Part shown: positions 45,225 to 54,916 of the stretch, piece by piece
Layout: every line of letters starts with the position of its first letter
Position numbering within the stretch: the stretch's first letter is position 1
The notes under the pieces: model-generated
What the model saw: only the letters and a program-made list of their open reading frames with translations
Told to the model about the DNA's origin: nothing
Database searches by the model: none
Translations under genes and position numbers: made by a program
Assembly: GCF_901472535.1 (NCBI RefSeq)
Contig: NZ_LR590470.1
Location: 1,488,001-1,552,000 of the forward strand
Source of the DNA: Sphingobacterium daejeonense
GTDB taxonomy: Bacteria; Bacteroidota; Bacteroidia; Sphingobacteriales; Sphingobacteriaceae
DNA length: 64,000 bases
Direction of reading: 5' to 3'

Positions 45225-45611
45225 ATGTTAAAAAGGATAAACATATTAATGATTATATGCTTATTGGGCTTTTTTATAATCCCAATGCAATCCTATGCGT
45301 GTAAATCGCATTCCAAAGAAATTGTTATCAAGGAGAAGTCATGTTGCAGTGCCAACAAGCAGCATCATTCAGAAGATCAATGTGAGAAAGACTGCTGTAA
45401 GTCTAAGGATGACACGAGCAATGAATGCTCTGGAAATTGTGGACCTACGTCCTGCCACAGCTCTTCTAATAGTTTTTCTGCAACACCCCCATTTTTTAGG
45501 AACGCTCAAAATCCTGTTTTTTCTAAAAGTAAAAAATCATACCCTTTATACAAAGAACCCTTTTATTCTACAGGGGAATCTTCCATTTGGCAACCGCCTA
45601 AAATAAGTTAA
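45225..45611 (+). CDS. DUF6660-like small cysteine-rich exported protein
   Basis: A 128-residue protein with a signal peptide (ILMIICLLGFFIIPMQSYA) and an exceptionally Cys/His-rich middle (KSCCSANKQHHSEDQCEKDC, NECSGNCGPTSCHSSSN), ending SSIWQPPKIS. Third member of the family in this window. Preceded by its own promoter and followed by the DUF3347 genes of the copper module. Probably a periplasmic metal-binding protein. Confidence 0.75.
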   Translation: MLKRINILMIICLLGFFIIPMQSYACKSHSKEIVIKEKSCCSANKQHHSEDQCEKDCCKSKDDTSNECSGNCGPTSCHSSSNSFSATPPFFRNAQNPVFSKSKKSYPLYKEPFYSTGESSIWQPPKIS

Positions 45612-45738
45612 ATTAGTACTGTATAGCCATAGGTGTGCGAAATCGGTTGATTTTGCACCTATCCGCAATACATGTTTTATTAAAAGCCAGATCTGGCTTT
45701 TGATTATTTACCATTTTTAATACTTAATAAGGTTCCAA

Positions 45739-46305
45739 ATGAAATCAATATCAAAAATATTGATGGTAATCACCGTATTACTATCCGCAGCAAACAGCTT
45801 TGCGCAAAACCAGAACGAGCAACATCACAACCATGGTGGAACAGCTCAAGCAAAGAATATTCCATCACAAAATTTATCACAATTACATGCCGTATTTGAC
45901 AAGTATTTTTCCATAAAAGATGCTTTGGTAAACGCAGATGTAAATATAGCATCTTCAAATGCTACTGAATTAGCCACAGTTATTAAAACAGTGGATATGG
46001 GTGAACTTTCTCCCAAAGAGCATACCGTATGGATGAAGGTCATGAAGGAACTGTCTTTAAACACAGAAAACATCTCGAAATCGAAAGACGTCGTAAAGCA
46101 ACGGAGGGCATTTGCCCTACTTTCTAAGAATGTCTATGAATTGGCAAACGCATCAAAGCAAAAAACAACTATGTACTACCAAAACTGCCCGATGTACAAC
46201 GATGGCAAAGGTGCAACTTGGTTAAGTAAAAGTACGGATATCAAAAACCCGTATTACGGTTCAAAAATGCTGACCTGCGGTAGTACTATTGAAAAATTAA
46301 ATTAG
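45739..46305 (+). CDS. DUF3347 periplasmic protein
   Basis: A 188-residue exported protein (signal peptide ILMVITVLLSAANSFAQN) with a His-rich patch (NEQHHNHGG) and a DUF3347 domain: helical bundle followed by the signature MYYQNCPMYNDGKGATWLSK and NPYYGSKMLTCG. The Cys, Met and His residues suggest copper binding; this domain also occurs attached to CusB-type adaptors. First of two DUF3347 genes flanking a TRASH-like gene. Confidence 0.82.
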   Translation: MKSISKILMVITVLLSAANSFAQNQNEQHHNHGGTAQAKNIPSQNLSQLHAVFDKYFSIKDALVNADVNIASSNATELATVIKTVDMGELSPKEHTVWMKVMKELSLNTENISKSKDVVKQRRAFALLSKNVYELANASKQKTTMYYQNCPMYNDGKGATWLSKSTDIKNPYYGSKMLTCGSTIEKLN

Positions 46306-46314
46306 TCAGCCATT

Positions 46315-46740
46315 ATGAGATGTCTATTGATTGGGATCGTTACTTCTATTGTAGTCATATTTAGTTCATGCAACAATAACCCTACACTAAAGGTGCAAGA
46401 CAATACATATACTTCAAAAAGCTCAAATACAAATACCCGTGACCACAATGCCTTTGAAATGGGCGATGTAGTTCCGTCGGAAGAGGTATGCATGGTCAAC
46501 AATGAATACATGGGCAAAAAACAATTTGAGGTAAATTTTGAAGGAAAAATATATTACGGATGTTGCCAGATGTGTAAAGAACGTATTCCAAAAGATCCTT
46601 CTACACGCGTTGCCATAGATCCATTTTCCAAAAAGCAGATAGATAAAGCGACTGCTATAATAGCAATTACGGGCAACAACGGGGAAGTATCATATTTTGA
46701 AAATAATACTACATATACAAATTACATAAATCAATTTTAA
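46315..46740 (+). CDS. TRASH/YHS-like lipoprotein
   Basis: A 141-residue lipoprotein (lipobox VIFSSCNNN). The middle resembles a metal-binding treble-clef of the YHS/TRASH kind: EEVCMVNNEYMGKKQFEVNF, then GKIYYGCCQMCKERIPKDP, with Cys ligands spaced as in such domains. Lies between two DUF3347 genes, so probably a copper-binding accessory. Family assignment is by pattern only. Confidence 0.6.
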   Translation: MRCLLIGIVTSIVVIFSSCNNNPTLKVQDNTYTSKSSNTNTRDHNAFEMGDVVPSEEVCMVNNEYMGKKQFEVNFEGKIYYGCCQMCKERIPKDPSTRVAIDPFSKKQIDKATAIIAITGNNGEVSYFENNTTYTNYINQF

Positions 46741-46758
46741 TTATTAAAAACAGAAATC

Positions 46759-47337
46759 ATGACAATGAAACATTTATTTGTAGGCTTACTAGCCTCATCC
46801 GTATTGACCTTGGCAGCATGCAATGGCGCTTCTGAAAAAAAATCAGAAAGCGACGTCCATACTGAAACAACGGTATCCAACGAAAGCAACGCTGCAAGCG
46901 ACCAGGGAACTTTTTCGGAACTTTTTTCCCATTACCAGCACCTGACTTTTGCTTTGTCTTCCGATAATGATAAAGAAGCCGCAAATGCAGCTAAAGGCAT
47001 GCTGGAAGCACTCCCCAAGATTAATACCGAGGGCTTTAGTGCAGAACAGAAAAGCACCTTCGATGACATCGCTGCTGATATTCAGGAACATTCGGAGCAC
47101 ATAGGTGATAACATAGGCAATATCGCTCATCAAAGAGAACATTTAGTGATCTTGAGCAAGGATTTTTATGATATAACAAAAGAATTCGGCACCGAAAAGC
47201 CCATGTACAAGATTTTTTGCTCGATGTACGATGACAACAAAGGAGCATATTGGTTAAGCGATAGCAAAGAGGTCAAAAACCCTTACTATGGTGAAGATAT
47301 GCTAACATGTGGTGAAGTTCAGGAAGAACTGAAGTAA
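46759..47337 (+). CDS. DUF3347 lipoprotein
   Basis: A 192-residue lipoprotein (lipobox VLTLAACNGA) with a DUF3347 domain (GTFSELFSHYQHLTFALSSD, then MYKIFCSMYDDNKGAYWLSD, NPYYGEDMLTCG). Paralogue of the 45739 protein. It precedes cusA by 93 bases. Probably delivers or holds copper in the periplasm. Confidence 0.82.
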   Translation: MTMKHLFVGLLASSVLTLAACNGASEKKSESDVHTETTVSNESNAASDQGTFSELFSHYQHLTFALSSDNDKEAANAAKGMLEALPKINTEGFSAEQKSTFDDIAADIQEHSEHIGDNIGNIAHQREHLVILSKDFYDITKEFGTEKPMYKIFCSMYDDNKGAYWLSDSKEVKNPYYGEDMLTCGEVQEELK

Positions 47338-47430
47338 AAACGCTGATTAAGATTTGAAATTCAAATATCAGGTACCGGTCGATTTCTGTAGGCTGGTATC
47401 TGATATTAAAATGTAAACAATGTATATGTT

Positions 47431-50400
47431 ATGCTTAAAAAAATTATCAAATATTTTTTGGAGAACCGAGTAATAACACTGTTATTACTTGTGGTTGTCC
47501 TTATATGGGGGCTGATTACAGCGCCCTTTAATTGGCATCAAAATGCGTTGCCGAGCGATCCTGTGCCGGTCGATGCGATTCCGAACATTGGGGAGAACCA
47601 GCAAATTGTTGCGACCGAATGGATGGGGAGGTCTCCCAAAGATATACAGGAGCAGATTACCTATCCACTCACGACCTCCTTACTGGGCATCCCCGGCGTA
47701 AAAACAATCCGGAGCAGTTCGATGTTCGGCATGTCCTTCCTCTATGTCATTTTTGAAGAGGATGTTGAGTTTTATTGGAGCCGTTCCCGTATTCTGGAAA
47801 AACTGAATTCATTGCCTGCCGGCACATTACCATCCGATGTAACGCCCACGCTCGGGCCGGATGCCACTGCTTTGGGGCAGGTCTTTTGGTATACACTGGA
47901 GGGACGCAATCCCGAAACCGGAAAACCTACAGGAGGCTGGGACCCCGATGAGCTGCGCACGATTCAGGATTTCTATGCCAAATATAATTTGGCAGCATCG
48001 GAAGGGGTTTCCGAAGTGGCTTCCATCGGAGGTTTCGTAAAAGAATACCAAGTCGATATCAATCCAGATGCGATGCGCGCATACAATGTATCCGTAATGG
48101 ATATCATGTCGGCTATCCAAAACAGCAACCTGGATATCGGTGCAGAGACGATCGAAATAAACAAAGCGGAATATCTGGTGCGTGGATTGGGCTACCTTAA
48201 AAGTGTCCAGGATCTTGAAGATGCCGTAGTGGCTGTGCGCAATAATGTTCCCGTAAAGATAAAAGACGTTGGGTTTGTCAATTTGGGACCCTCCACACGA
48301 CGCGGTGGATTGGATAAGGAAGGCGTGGAAGCAGTTGGCGGTGTAGTAGTTGCCCGGCATGGAACCAACCCCATGGAAGTCATCAATAATGTCAAGGCGA
48401 AGATCAAAGAAATGGAGGCAGGTTTCCCTCAAAAAACATTAGAGGATGGGACTATTTCAAAAGTCACCGTCGTTCCGTTTTATGACCGCTCGGGTTTAAT
48501 CCAGGAAACCATCGGGACGCTGGAAAATGCTTTAGCACACGAAATCCTGATCTGTATTATCGTTGTGATCGTGCTGGTGATCAACCTGCGAGCATCGATT
48601 CTTATATCCAGTATCTTGCCCATTGGCGTACTGGCGACCTTCATAATCATGAAACAAATGGGGGTCGAGGCGAATATCGTTGCCCTTTCGGGAATCGCCA
48701 TTGCCATTGGGGTCATGGTGGATGTGGGGATTGTCTTTATCGAAAGCATACTACGCCATATGGATGAAGAAAAAGCCAAGGGTGTTGAGAGTCGGGGGAA
48801 AGCCTTTGTAAACTTGATTTCCACCGCTGTTGCGGAAGTGTCGGGTGCTTTGTCAACGGCGATGCTCACCACGATCATCAGCTTTTTACCTGTTTTTATG
48901 ATGGAAGCACAAGAAGGTAAGTTGTTCGGTCCCTTGGCATACACCAAAACCTTTGCTTTGGTTTCAGCCTTTGTGTTAGGCATTATTATCTTGCCAACAC
49001 TGGCTTATTATATATTTTCAATCCGTATCAATGGGAGTAAAGTTCGCCGGATAGCCAACTACGTTTTGGTAGTTGCCGGTATCGCTCTTTGGATCTATAC
49101 AGGTGTTTTTGTCGCGTTCGCATTGACTTTGATCGGAGTCAACAACCTGTTTACACCAAGATGGAAAGGAGAAAAAATTGCCAACTACGTTAATGTAGCT
49201 ATCACACTTTTTGTAGCGATGTATTACCTGACGGTTGAGTGGCTGCCACTCGGCACGCAGGCAAGCACCACACTTAACTTTGTGTTCGTATTCTTTGCCA
49301 TTGGTTCCATCCTGGGAATGTTATGGGCATTGGTGATCTATTATGAACAGATTCTTCGATGGTCACTTTCCAACCGGTGGAAATTCATGGCCATCCCTAT
49401 CATTACTTTATTATTCGGAATGTTAGCATGGATGGGCGTAGAGAAGAGTTTTGGTTTTGTTGCAAATGGCTTCGAAAAGACAGGTTGGAAATCATTTCGG
49501 GAGACTGCCTTCTGGCAAAAATCCACCGAAACATTTCCCGGTATCGGGGAGGAATTTATGCCAAGCCTCAATGAAGGTTCTTTCCTTTTGATGCCCACCA
49601 GTATGCCGCATACTGGGATTGAACAAAACCTGCAATTGATCAGAACACTTGATAAACGTATTCAAAACATACCGGAAGTCGAACTTATCGTAGGAAAATG
49701 GGGCCGTGTGAATTCTGCACTTGATCCGGCTCCTACACAGATGTTTGAAAATACGATCAATTATATCCCGGAATTTTATCTGGATGAAGACGGGCATCGT
49801 GAAAGGTTCAAGGTAAACAGTTCCGGAGAATTCGTGTTGAAAGGTGACAAGACCTATGCTGTTTCCGATGGTTTCCGTTCCATACCACGGGACAGTCTGA
49901 TTGAAGATAAAAGCGGAAAATTTTTCCGCAGATGGCGTCCTGAAATTAAAAAGGCCGACGATATATGGCAAGAGATCGTCAATGTTTCCCATCTGCCCGG
50001 ATTGACTTCCGCTCCTAAGTTGCAACCGATAGAAGCGAGAATGGTAATGCTTTCTACGGGAATGAGGGCTCCGATGGGGCTAAAGGTTTCGGGTCCGGAT
50101 CTGGAGTCGATTGAAATCGGTGGCAAGGCCTTGGAAGCAGCCTTAAAGGATGTTCCATCTGTTATGCCATCGACCGTTTTCTACGACAGGGCTGTTGGCG
50201 CACCCTATATCGAAATCCATCTGAACCGGGATAGAATGGCCAGATACGGTATTACCGTTGCCGAGCTTCAGGAAGTAATCAGTGCGGCAGTCGGCGGTAT
50301 GACGTTGACCACTACAGTCGAAGGCCGGGAACGGTTTCCCGTTCGCCTGCGCTACCCACGAGAATTACGGGATGACCCGGATGCGTTGCGAAAAATAATC

Positions 50401-51282
50401 ATTCCGACAGCTACAGGAGCTCAGATTCCATTGGGGGATGTGGTGGATGTTGAATATGCCAAGGGCGCTCAGATGATCCAAAGTGAAAATACCTTTTTGT
50501 TGGGTTATGTAATCTTTGATAAAAAAAGTGGCATAGCGGAAGTCGACGTAGTATACGAAGCGGATCAACTCCTAAAGGAAAAAATAGCGTCTGGAGAACT
50601 GGATTTACCCAACGGGGTGACGTATAAGTTTGCCGGAAATTATGAACAGCAAGAACGTGCCGCAAAAAGGCTAATGCTTATTATACCACTGAGTTTGTTA
50701 GCCATTTTAGTAATTCTCTACTTTCAGTTCCGAACGGTTACAGCATCGTTAATTCATTTTTCCGGTGTTTTTGTAGCTCTTGCAGGAGGTTTTATTTTGT
50801 TGTGGCTTTACGGACAGCCTTGGTTTATGGATTTCTCTGTCGGAGGGACAAATATGAGGGATCTGTTCCAGATGCACAGCATCAATCTCAGCATTGCCGT
50901 TTGGGTAGGATTTATCGCCCTGTTCGGACTGGCGACGAGTGATGGTGTATTAATGGGAACATACATCCACGATACATTTGAAGCACGGAACCCCAGAACA
51001 AAAGATGAAATACGGGAAGCAGTCATATACGCAGGCTTAAAGCGTGTCAGACCGGCAGCGATGACCACTGCTACAGCACTGATCGCCTTACTGCCTGTCC
51101 TGACCTCTACCGGTAAAGGTGCGGAAATCATGGTACCAATGGCCATCCCGACTTTCGGCGGCATGCTGATCCAATCCATGACCATGTTTGTGGTTCCAGT
51201 ATTCCAGTGCTGGTGGAGGGAATCTGCCACTAAAAAAGAAAATAGAAAAAATAATAAAAATATAGCGAATGAAAACGAATAA
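47431..51282 (+). CDS. cusA: CusA-type Cu/Ag RND exporter
   Basis: A 1283-residue inner-membrane pump. The proton-relay helix AIAIGVMVDVGIVFIESILR matches the HME4 (Cu/Ag) signature and differs from the Zn-type signature of the 35947 gene. Met residues are frequent in the periplasmic portion (EARMVMLSTGMRAPMGLKV), as expected for the copper path. Longer than E. coli CusA (about 1047) mainly through extra membrane and periplasmic segments near 520-700 (ANYVLVVAGIALWIYTGVFV). Intact over 3.85 kb. Overlaps cusC by 14 bases. Confidence 0.92.
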   Translation: MLKKIIKYFLENRVITLLLLVVVLIWGLITAPFNWHQNALPSDPVPVDAIPNIGENQQIVATEWMGRSPKDIQEQITYPLTTSLLGIPGVKTIRSSSMFGMSFLYVIFEEDVEFYWSRSRILEKLNSLPAGTLPSDVTPTLGPDATALGQVFWYTLEGRNPETGKPTGGWDPDELRTIQDFYAKYNLAASEGVSEVASIGGFVKEYQVDINPDAMRAYNVSVMDIMSAIQNSNLDIGAETIEINKAEYLVRGLGYLKSVQDLEDAVVAVRNNVPVKIKDVGFVNLGPSTRRGGLDKEGVEAVGGVVVARHGTNPMEVINNVKAKIKEMEAGFPQKTLEDGTISKVTVVPFYDRSGLIQETIGTLENALAHEILICIIVVIVLVINLRASILISSILPIGVLATFIIMKQMGVEANIVALSGIAIAIGVMVDVGIVFIESILRHMDEEKAKGVESRGKAFVNLISTAVAEVSGALSTAMLTTIISFLPVFMMEAQEGKLFGPLAYTKTFALVSAFVLGIIILPTLAYYIFSIRINGSKVRRIANYVLVVAGIALWIYTGVFVAFALTLIGVNNLFTPRWKGEKIANYVNVAITLFVAMYYLTVEWLPLGTQASTTLNFVFVFFAIGSILGMLWALVIYYEQILRWSLSNRWKFMAIPIITLLFGMLAWMGVEKSFGFVANGFEKTGWKSFRETAFWQKSTETFPGIGEEFMPSLNEGSFLLMPTSMPHTGIEQNLQLIRTLDKRIQNIPEVELIVGKWGRVNSALDPAPTQMFENTINYIPEFYLDEDGHRERFKVNSSGEFVLKGDKTYAVSDGFRSIPRDSLIEDKSGKFFRRWRPEIKKADDIWQEIVNVSHLPGLTSAPKLQPIEARMVMLSTGMRAPMGLKVSGPDLESIEIGGKALEAALKDVPSVMPSTVFYDRAVGAPYIEIHLNRDRMARYGITVAELQEVISAAVGGMTLTTTVEGRERFPVRLRYPRELRDDPDALRKIIIPTATGAQIPLGDVVDVEYAKGAQMIQSENTFLLGYVIFDKKSGIAEVDVVYEADQLLKEKIASGELDLPNGVTYKFAGNYEQQERAAKRLMLIIPLSLLAILVILYFQFRTVTASLIHFSGVFVALAGGFILLWLYGQPWFMDFSVGGTNMRDLFQMHSINLSIAVWVGFIALFGLATSDGVLMGTYIHDTFEARNPRTKDEIREAVIYAGLKRVRPAAMTTATALIALLPVLTSTGKGAEIMVPMAIPTFGGMLIQSMTMFVVPVFQCWWRESATKKENRKNNKNIANENE

Positions 51283-52735
51283 GATAAATCGGTATATAAC
51301 CGTGGCTGTATTAACAAGCTTAAGCATTTTTTCGCAAGCTTTAGCCCAAGACTACCCCACCGATTCGCTGTCCTATTATATACAAGTCGCAATCGAAAAT
51401 AATCCGGGTGTAAAATCACAAAAGTATGCGCATGAGGCATACCTTGAAAAAATTCCGCAAGCCGGAGCATACCAAGACCCCGAATTGTCCATGGAAGCAT
51501 ATACGATGCCTATGGAAATTATAGGAGGGCGTTCTATTGGAAATGTGAGCTTGATGCAAATGTTTCCATGGTTCGGCACGAGAAAAGCAGCTCGCACAGA
51601 GGCTACACATATGGCCAATATGCAAGATCAACAGTATCGGGAAGCCATAAATAATCTGATCCTTCAGGTCAGCACACAGTGGTACACGATGCAAAAATTG
51701 AACGAGCAACTCAAGAATAATCAGGAAAACCAAGTGTTTCTAAAACAATTGGAACAATTGGCAATACGGAAATTCTCTGCGCCCTCAAGCACCTCACAAT
51801 CAAGTGTAGCACCCGTCGTAAGCAGTAATACGCCTTCCTCACCAACCAGATCTAGTGCTTCATCGGGTATGGGAGGGATGAGTATGGGAGGAGGCAATTC
51901 AGCTCCTGCTACTAATCAGAATATGAGTATGCCGTCCGGTGGTGGCATGGGAGCAATGGAAGGTGGCTCCGGATCGGGTATGTCAGAGGTGCTTCGTATC
52001 CAATTGGAAATTGTCGAAATTGAAAATAACATTGAAAGTTTACATGCTCAGATTAAAGCCGAAAAAGCAAAATTCAATGCATTGTTGAATCGGGAAGCAA
52101 CTGAAAAGGTCATGCTGGGACAAGAGATCCACAAGCTGAATTTTTTATATAGCGAGGAAGAGGCACTAAGGGTTATTGAGGCAAACAACCCCATGCTTGA
52201 AATGATTGCCGAAGAAGGCTTGGCATTTAAGGCAAAAGCGGAAATGGATCGGAAAATGAGTTATCCCATGATTGGTATCGGTGTGGAATACATGGTTGTG
52301 GGAAGGACGAATAATTCAATGCTGGCCATGGACGGGATGAACGGTAAGGATATGGTCATGCCTATGGTTTCAGTGAGCCTGCCACTCTTCCGTAAAAAAT
52401 ACAATGCCCAGCAAAACGAAAGCAGGCTATGGCGAAAATCAAGCGAAGAGAACTTTAAAAACACCTTCAACACTTTGAAAAGCGAGTTTTACAGTCTCAA
52501 AAGCCAACTGGATGATGCTCAGCGTGCCATCGAGCTGTACGAAAAACAAACTACGCTCGCCCAAACGACATATAACCTGATCGTAAAAGAGTTCGTTACA
52601 GGCAAAAGTGACTTGACCAACGTTATTCAGGTGCAGCGGCAATTATTGGACTATCAGCTTAGGAAAGCTGAGGCCCTTGCCAACTATAATACGATGGTTG
52701 TGTCAATAAAAAAATTATTAGCAGACCATAAATAA
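51269..52735 (+). CDS. cusC: CusC/TolC-family outer-membrane factor with Met/Gly-rich insert
   Basis: A 488-residue outer-membrane channel with a signal peptide (AVLTSLSIFSQALAQDY). Two OMF repeats are visible (SYYIQVAIENNPGVKSQKYA near 35 and EEALRVIEANNPMLEMIAEE near 300). Between them, residues 169-239 are a low-complexity Ser/Pro then Met/Gly segment (SGMGGMSMGGGN, NQNMSMPSGGGMGAM), absent from ordinary TolC. Met-rich motifs bind Cu(I), so it may bind copper at the channel. Encoded between cusA and cusB. Confidence 0.9.
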   Translation: MKTNKINRYITVAVLTSLSIFSQALAQDYPTDSLSYYIQVAIENNPGVKSQKYAHEAYLEKIPQAGAYQDPELSMEAYTMPMEIIGGRSIGNVSLMQMFPWFGTRKAARTEATHMANMQDQQYREAINNLILQVSTQWYTMQKLNEQLKNNQENQVFLKQLEQLAIRKFSAPSSTSQSSVAPVVSSNTPSSPTRSSASSGMGGMSMGGGNSAPATNQNMSMPSGGGMGAMEGGSGSGMSEVLRIQLEIVEIENNIESLHAQIKAEKAKFNALLNREATEKVMLGQEIHKLNFLYSEEEALRVIEANNPMLEMIAEEGLAFKAKAEMDRKMSYPMIGIGVEYMVVGRTNNSMLAMDGMNGKDMVMPMVSVSLPLFRKKYNAQQNESRLWRKSSEENFKNTFNTLKSEFYSLKSQLDDAQRAIELYEKQTTLAQTTYNLIVKEFVTGKSDLTNVIQVQRQLLDYQLRKAEALANYNTMVVSIKKLLADHK

Positions 52736-52760
52736 TGCAATTATTTTGAAATTCTTAGCA

Positions 52761-54309
52761 ATGAATAAACTGAAAAATATTTTTAGAAATAAGGCGGTAA
52801 CTTACGGGGTTATATTATTGTCCGGACTACTGCTTGGCTGGGCGATATTTGGCGGGAATTCGTCCCATGATCACAGCCATGACCTTGAAATGGAAGTGAC
52901 CGAGGACGGGGAAACAGTATGGACTTGCTCCATGCACCCCCAGATCAGAATGGATAAACCGGGGAAATGCCCGATATGTGCAATGGATCTAATTCCCTTG
53001 AAATCATCCGGGGGAGGTGATGATGTAATTGACGATGACGCCATCCAGATGTCAGAAGAAGCCATAGCATTGGCGAATATCCAGACTTCGATTGTCGGCC
53101 ACCAAGACGCTGTTAAAGATGTCCAACTGTATGGGACTATTCAGGTGGACGAACGTTTACAACAATCCCAAACATCGCATGTCAATGGCCGTATTGAAAA
53201 TCTTTACGTAACCTTTACTGGCGAGTCGGTAAGAGAAGGACAACTGATAGCCAAAATCTATTCGCCTGATTTATTGACGGCGCAGCAAGAATTGCTCGAA
53301 GCTGCAAAATTGCAGGATATGCAGCCCCTCCTATTGGATGCCGCGAAAGAGAAGCTGAGTTTATGGAAGGTGTCAGAGGATCAGATAAGCAAAATATTGA
53401 CATCCAACGAAGTTTCACCCTACGTCAATATATATGCGAATACAAGTGGTGTTGTCATAGCAAAAAATGTAAACCCGGGCGATTATATCGGCCAAGGGAG
53501 CGTCTTGTACACCATTTCAAACCTTTCCAAGTTATGGGCGGTTTTTGATGCGTATGAAACAGATCTGCCATTTCTAAAGGTGGGAGATCAGCTGGAATAT
53601 ACATTACGGAGTTTGCCCGGAAAAGTCTATAATGGGCGGATTGCCTTTATTAACCCTATCCTTGATGCCAATTCAAGAACGGCAAAAATCAGGGTCGAAG
53701 CCGATAACCGGGATCGCAATCTCAAACCTGAAATGTATGCAACAGCAAGGATCACTGCTCCTTTAAAGGGCTACAACGATGAGTTGGTCATTCCCAAGTC
53801 GGCGGTTTTATGGACAGGGAAGCGCTCCATAGTTTACGTAAAACAGCCAAATACATCCACGCCTGCTTTTAAACTTCGGGAGATCGTCTTGGGCCCCTCC
53901 ATTGGGCGACCAATATGTTGTTATGTCGGGGCTGGAAAATGGCGAGGAAATCGTGACCAAGGGAGCTTTCACCGTTGATGCAAGTGCCCAGCTGGAAGGT
54001 AAAATCAGTATGATGAATAACGATGGCGCAGCATCGGCTGCCGGACATCAGCATGGCGATGCTCAAACCAATGTCAATAAGACCCATGATATGTTGAAAG
54101 TATCAGGAAATTGTGAAATGTGCAAAAGCCGGATTGAGAAAGCGGCCAAAAGTGTCAAGGGGGTGATTTCCGCAAACTGGGATGTTAATGCCAAAGTTAT
54201 CCATTTGGATTTCGATTCAAAAGTAACCTCAAAAAGTGCCATAAGCAAAGCTATTGCTAATGTTGGTCACGATACAGAGCTGGACAAGGCTCCCAAGGCG
54301 GTTTTATGA
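52761..54309 (+). CDS. cusB: CusB-type adaptor with heavy-metal-binding and HMA domains (frameshifted)
   Basis: About 516 residues from the ATG at 52761. Order: membrane anchor (YGVILLSGLLLGWAIFG), His-rich patch, heavy-metal-binding domain (WTCSMHPQIRMDKPGKCPIC), adaptor core, and a C-terminal HMA domain (KVSGNCEMCKSRIEKAAKSV). The frame breaks at the GGG near 53903-53906: removing one G gives SIGDQYVVMSGLENGEEIVT and reads through to 54309. Homopolymer indel, probably sequence error. The CxxC HMA domain at the end of a CusB protein is an extra metal-binding module. Confidence 0.88.
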
Positions 54310-54369
54310 CGACTTACCGAGTTGCTGTCTCTATGACCGGGGATAATGGTACTTGATTAATATTAGATC

Positions 54370-54843
54370 ATGAAAAAAAACGGAAAACGAACGAAAGCAT
54401 ACAAAGTAATTTTAACAGTTCTGTTAAGTGTGTTTGTGTTAATGCAATTTATAACCCCCCAAAGGAACCTATCCCCGGTTCCTGCGGGCCAGGTTTTTGT
54501 TGATTCATTTAAGGTCGATGCAAAAGTTAATGCAATCCTGTCGGTATCATGCTATGACTGCCATAGCAATAATACCCAATACCCTTGGTACACTAATGTT
54601 CAGCCTTTGGGTTGGTTCATGGCAGATCATATAACCGAAGGAAAAGAGAAATTGAACTTTGATGATTTGCCAAATTACAGCCCGAGAAGGATAAACTCAA
54701 AGTTTAGCCAGATTATTGAGCAAATCGAGAAAGGTAAAATGCCGTTGAGTTCATATACGTGGATGCATGGGGGTGCTCGTCTAAGCATGGAAGATAAGAA
54801 GCTGTTAGTTGAATACTTTAACTCGTTGATGGATAATGAATAA
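54370..54843 (+). CDS. Haem-binding domain protein
   Basis: A 157-residue exported protein with an N-terminal membrane segment (VILTVLLSVFVLMQFI) and a c-type haem-binding motif (SVSCYDCHSNNTQYPWYTNV), the pattern of the Pfam haem-binding family. Rest: PLGWFMADHITEGKEKLNFD and ENGWxxx-type helices. Lies 60 bases after cusB and is probably in the same transcript; role in copper resistance unknown. Confidence 0.85.
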   Translation: MKKNGKRTKAYKVILTVLLSVFVLMQFITPQRNLSPVPAGQVFVDSFKVDAKVNAILSVSCYDCHSNNTQYPWYTNVQPLGWFMADHITEGKEKLNFDDLPNYSPRRINSKFSQIIEQIEKGKMPLSSYTWMHGGARLSMEDKKLLVEYFNSLMDNE

Positions 54844-54916
54844 GTTTAGAGTGTTAATAGTACAGACGGTTCCTTCGGAAATAGACTCCAAAACGTAAAT
54901 TTTAATAACAGGAAAA

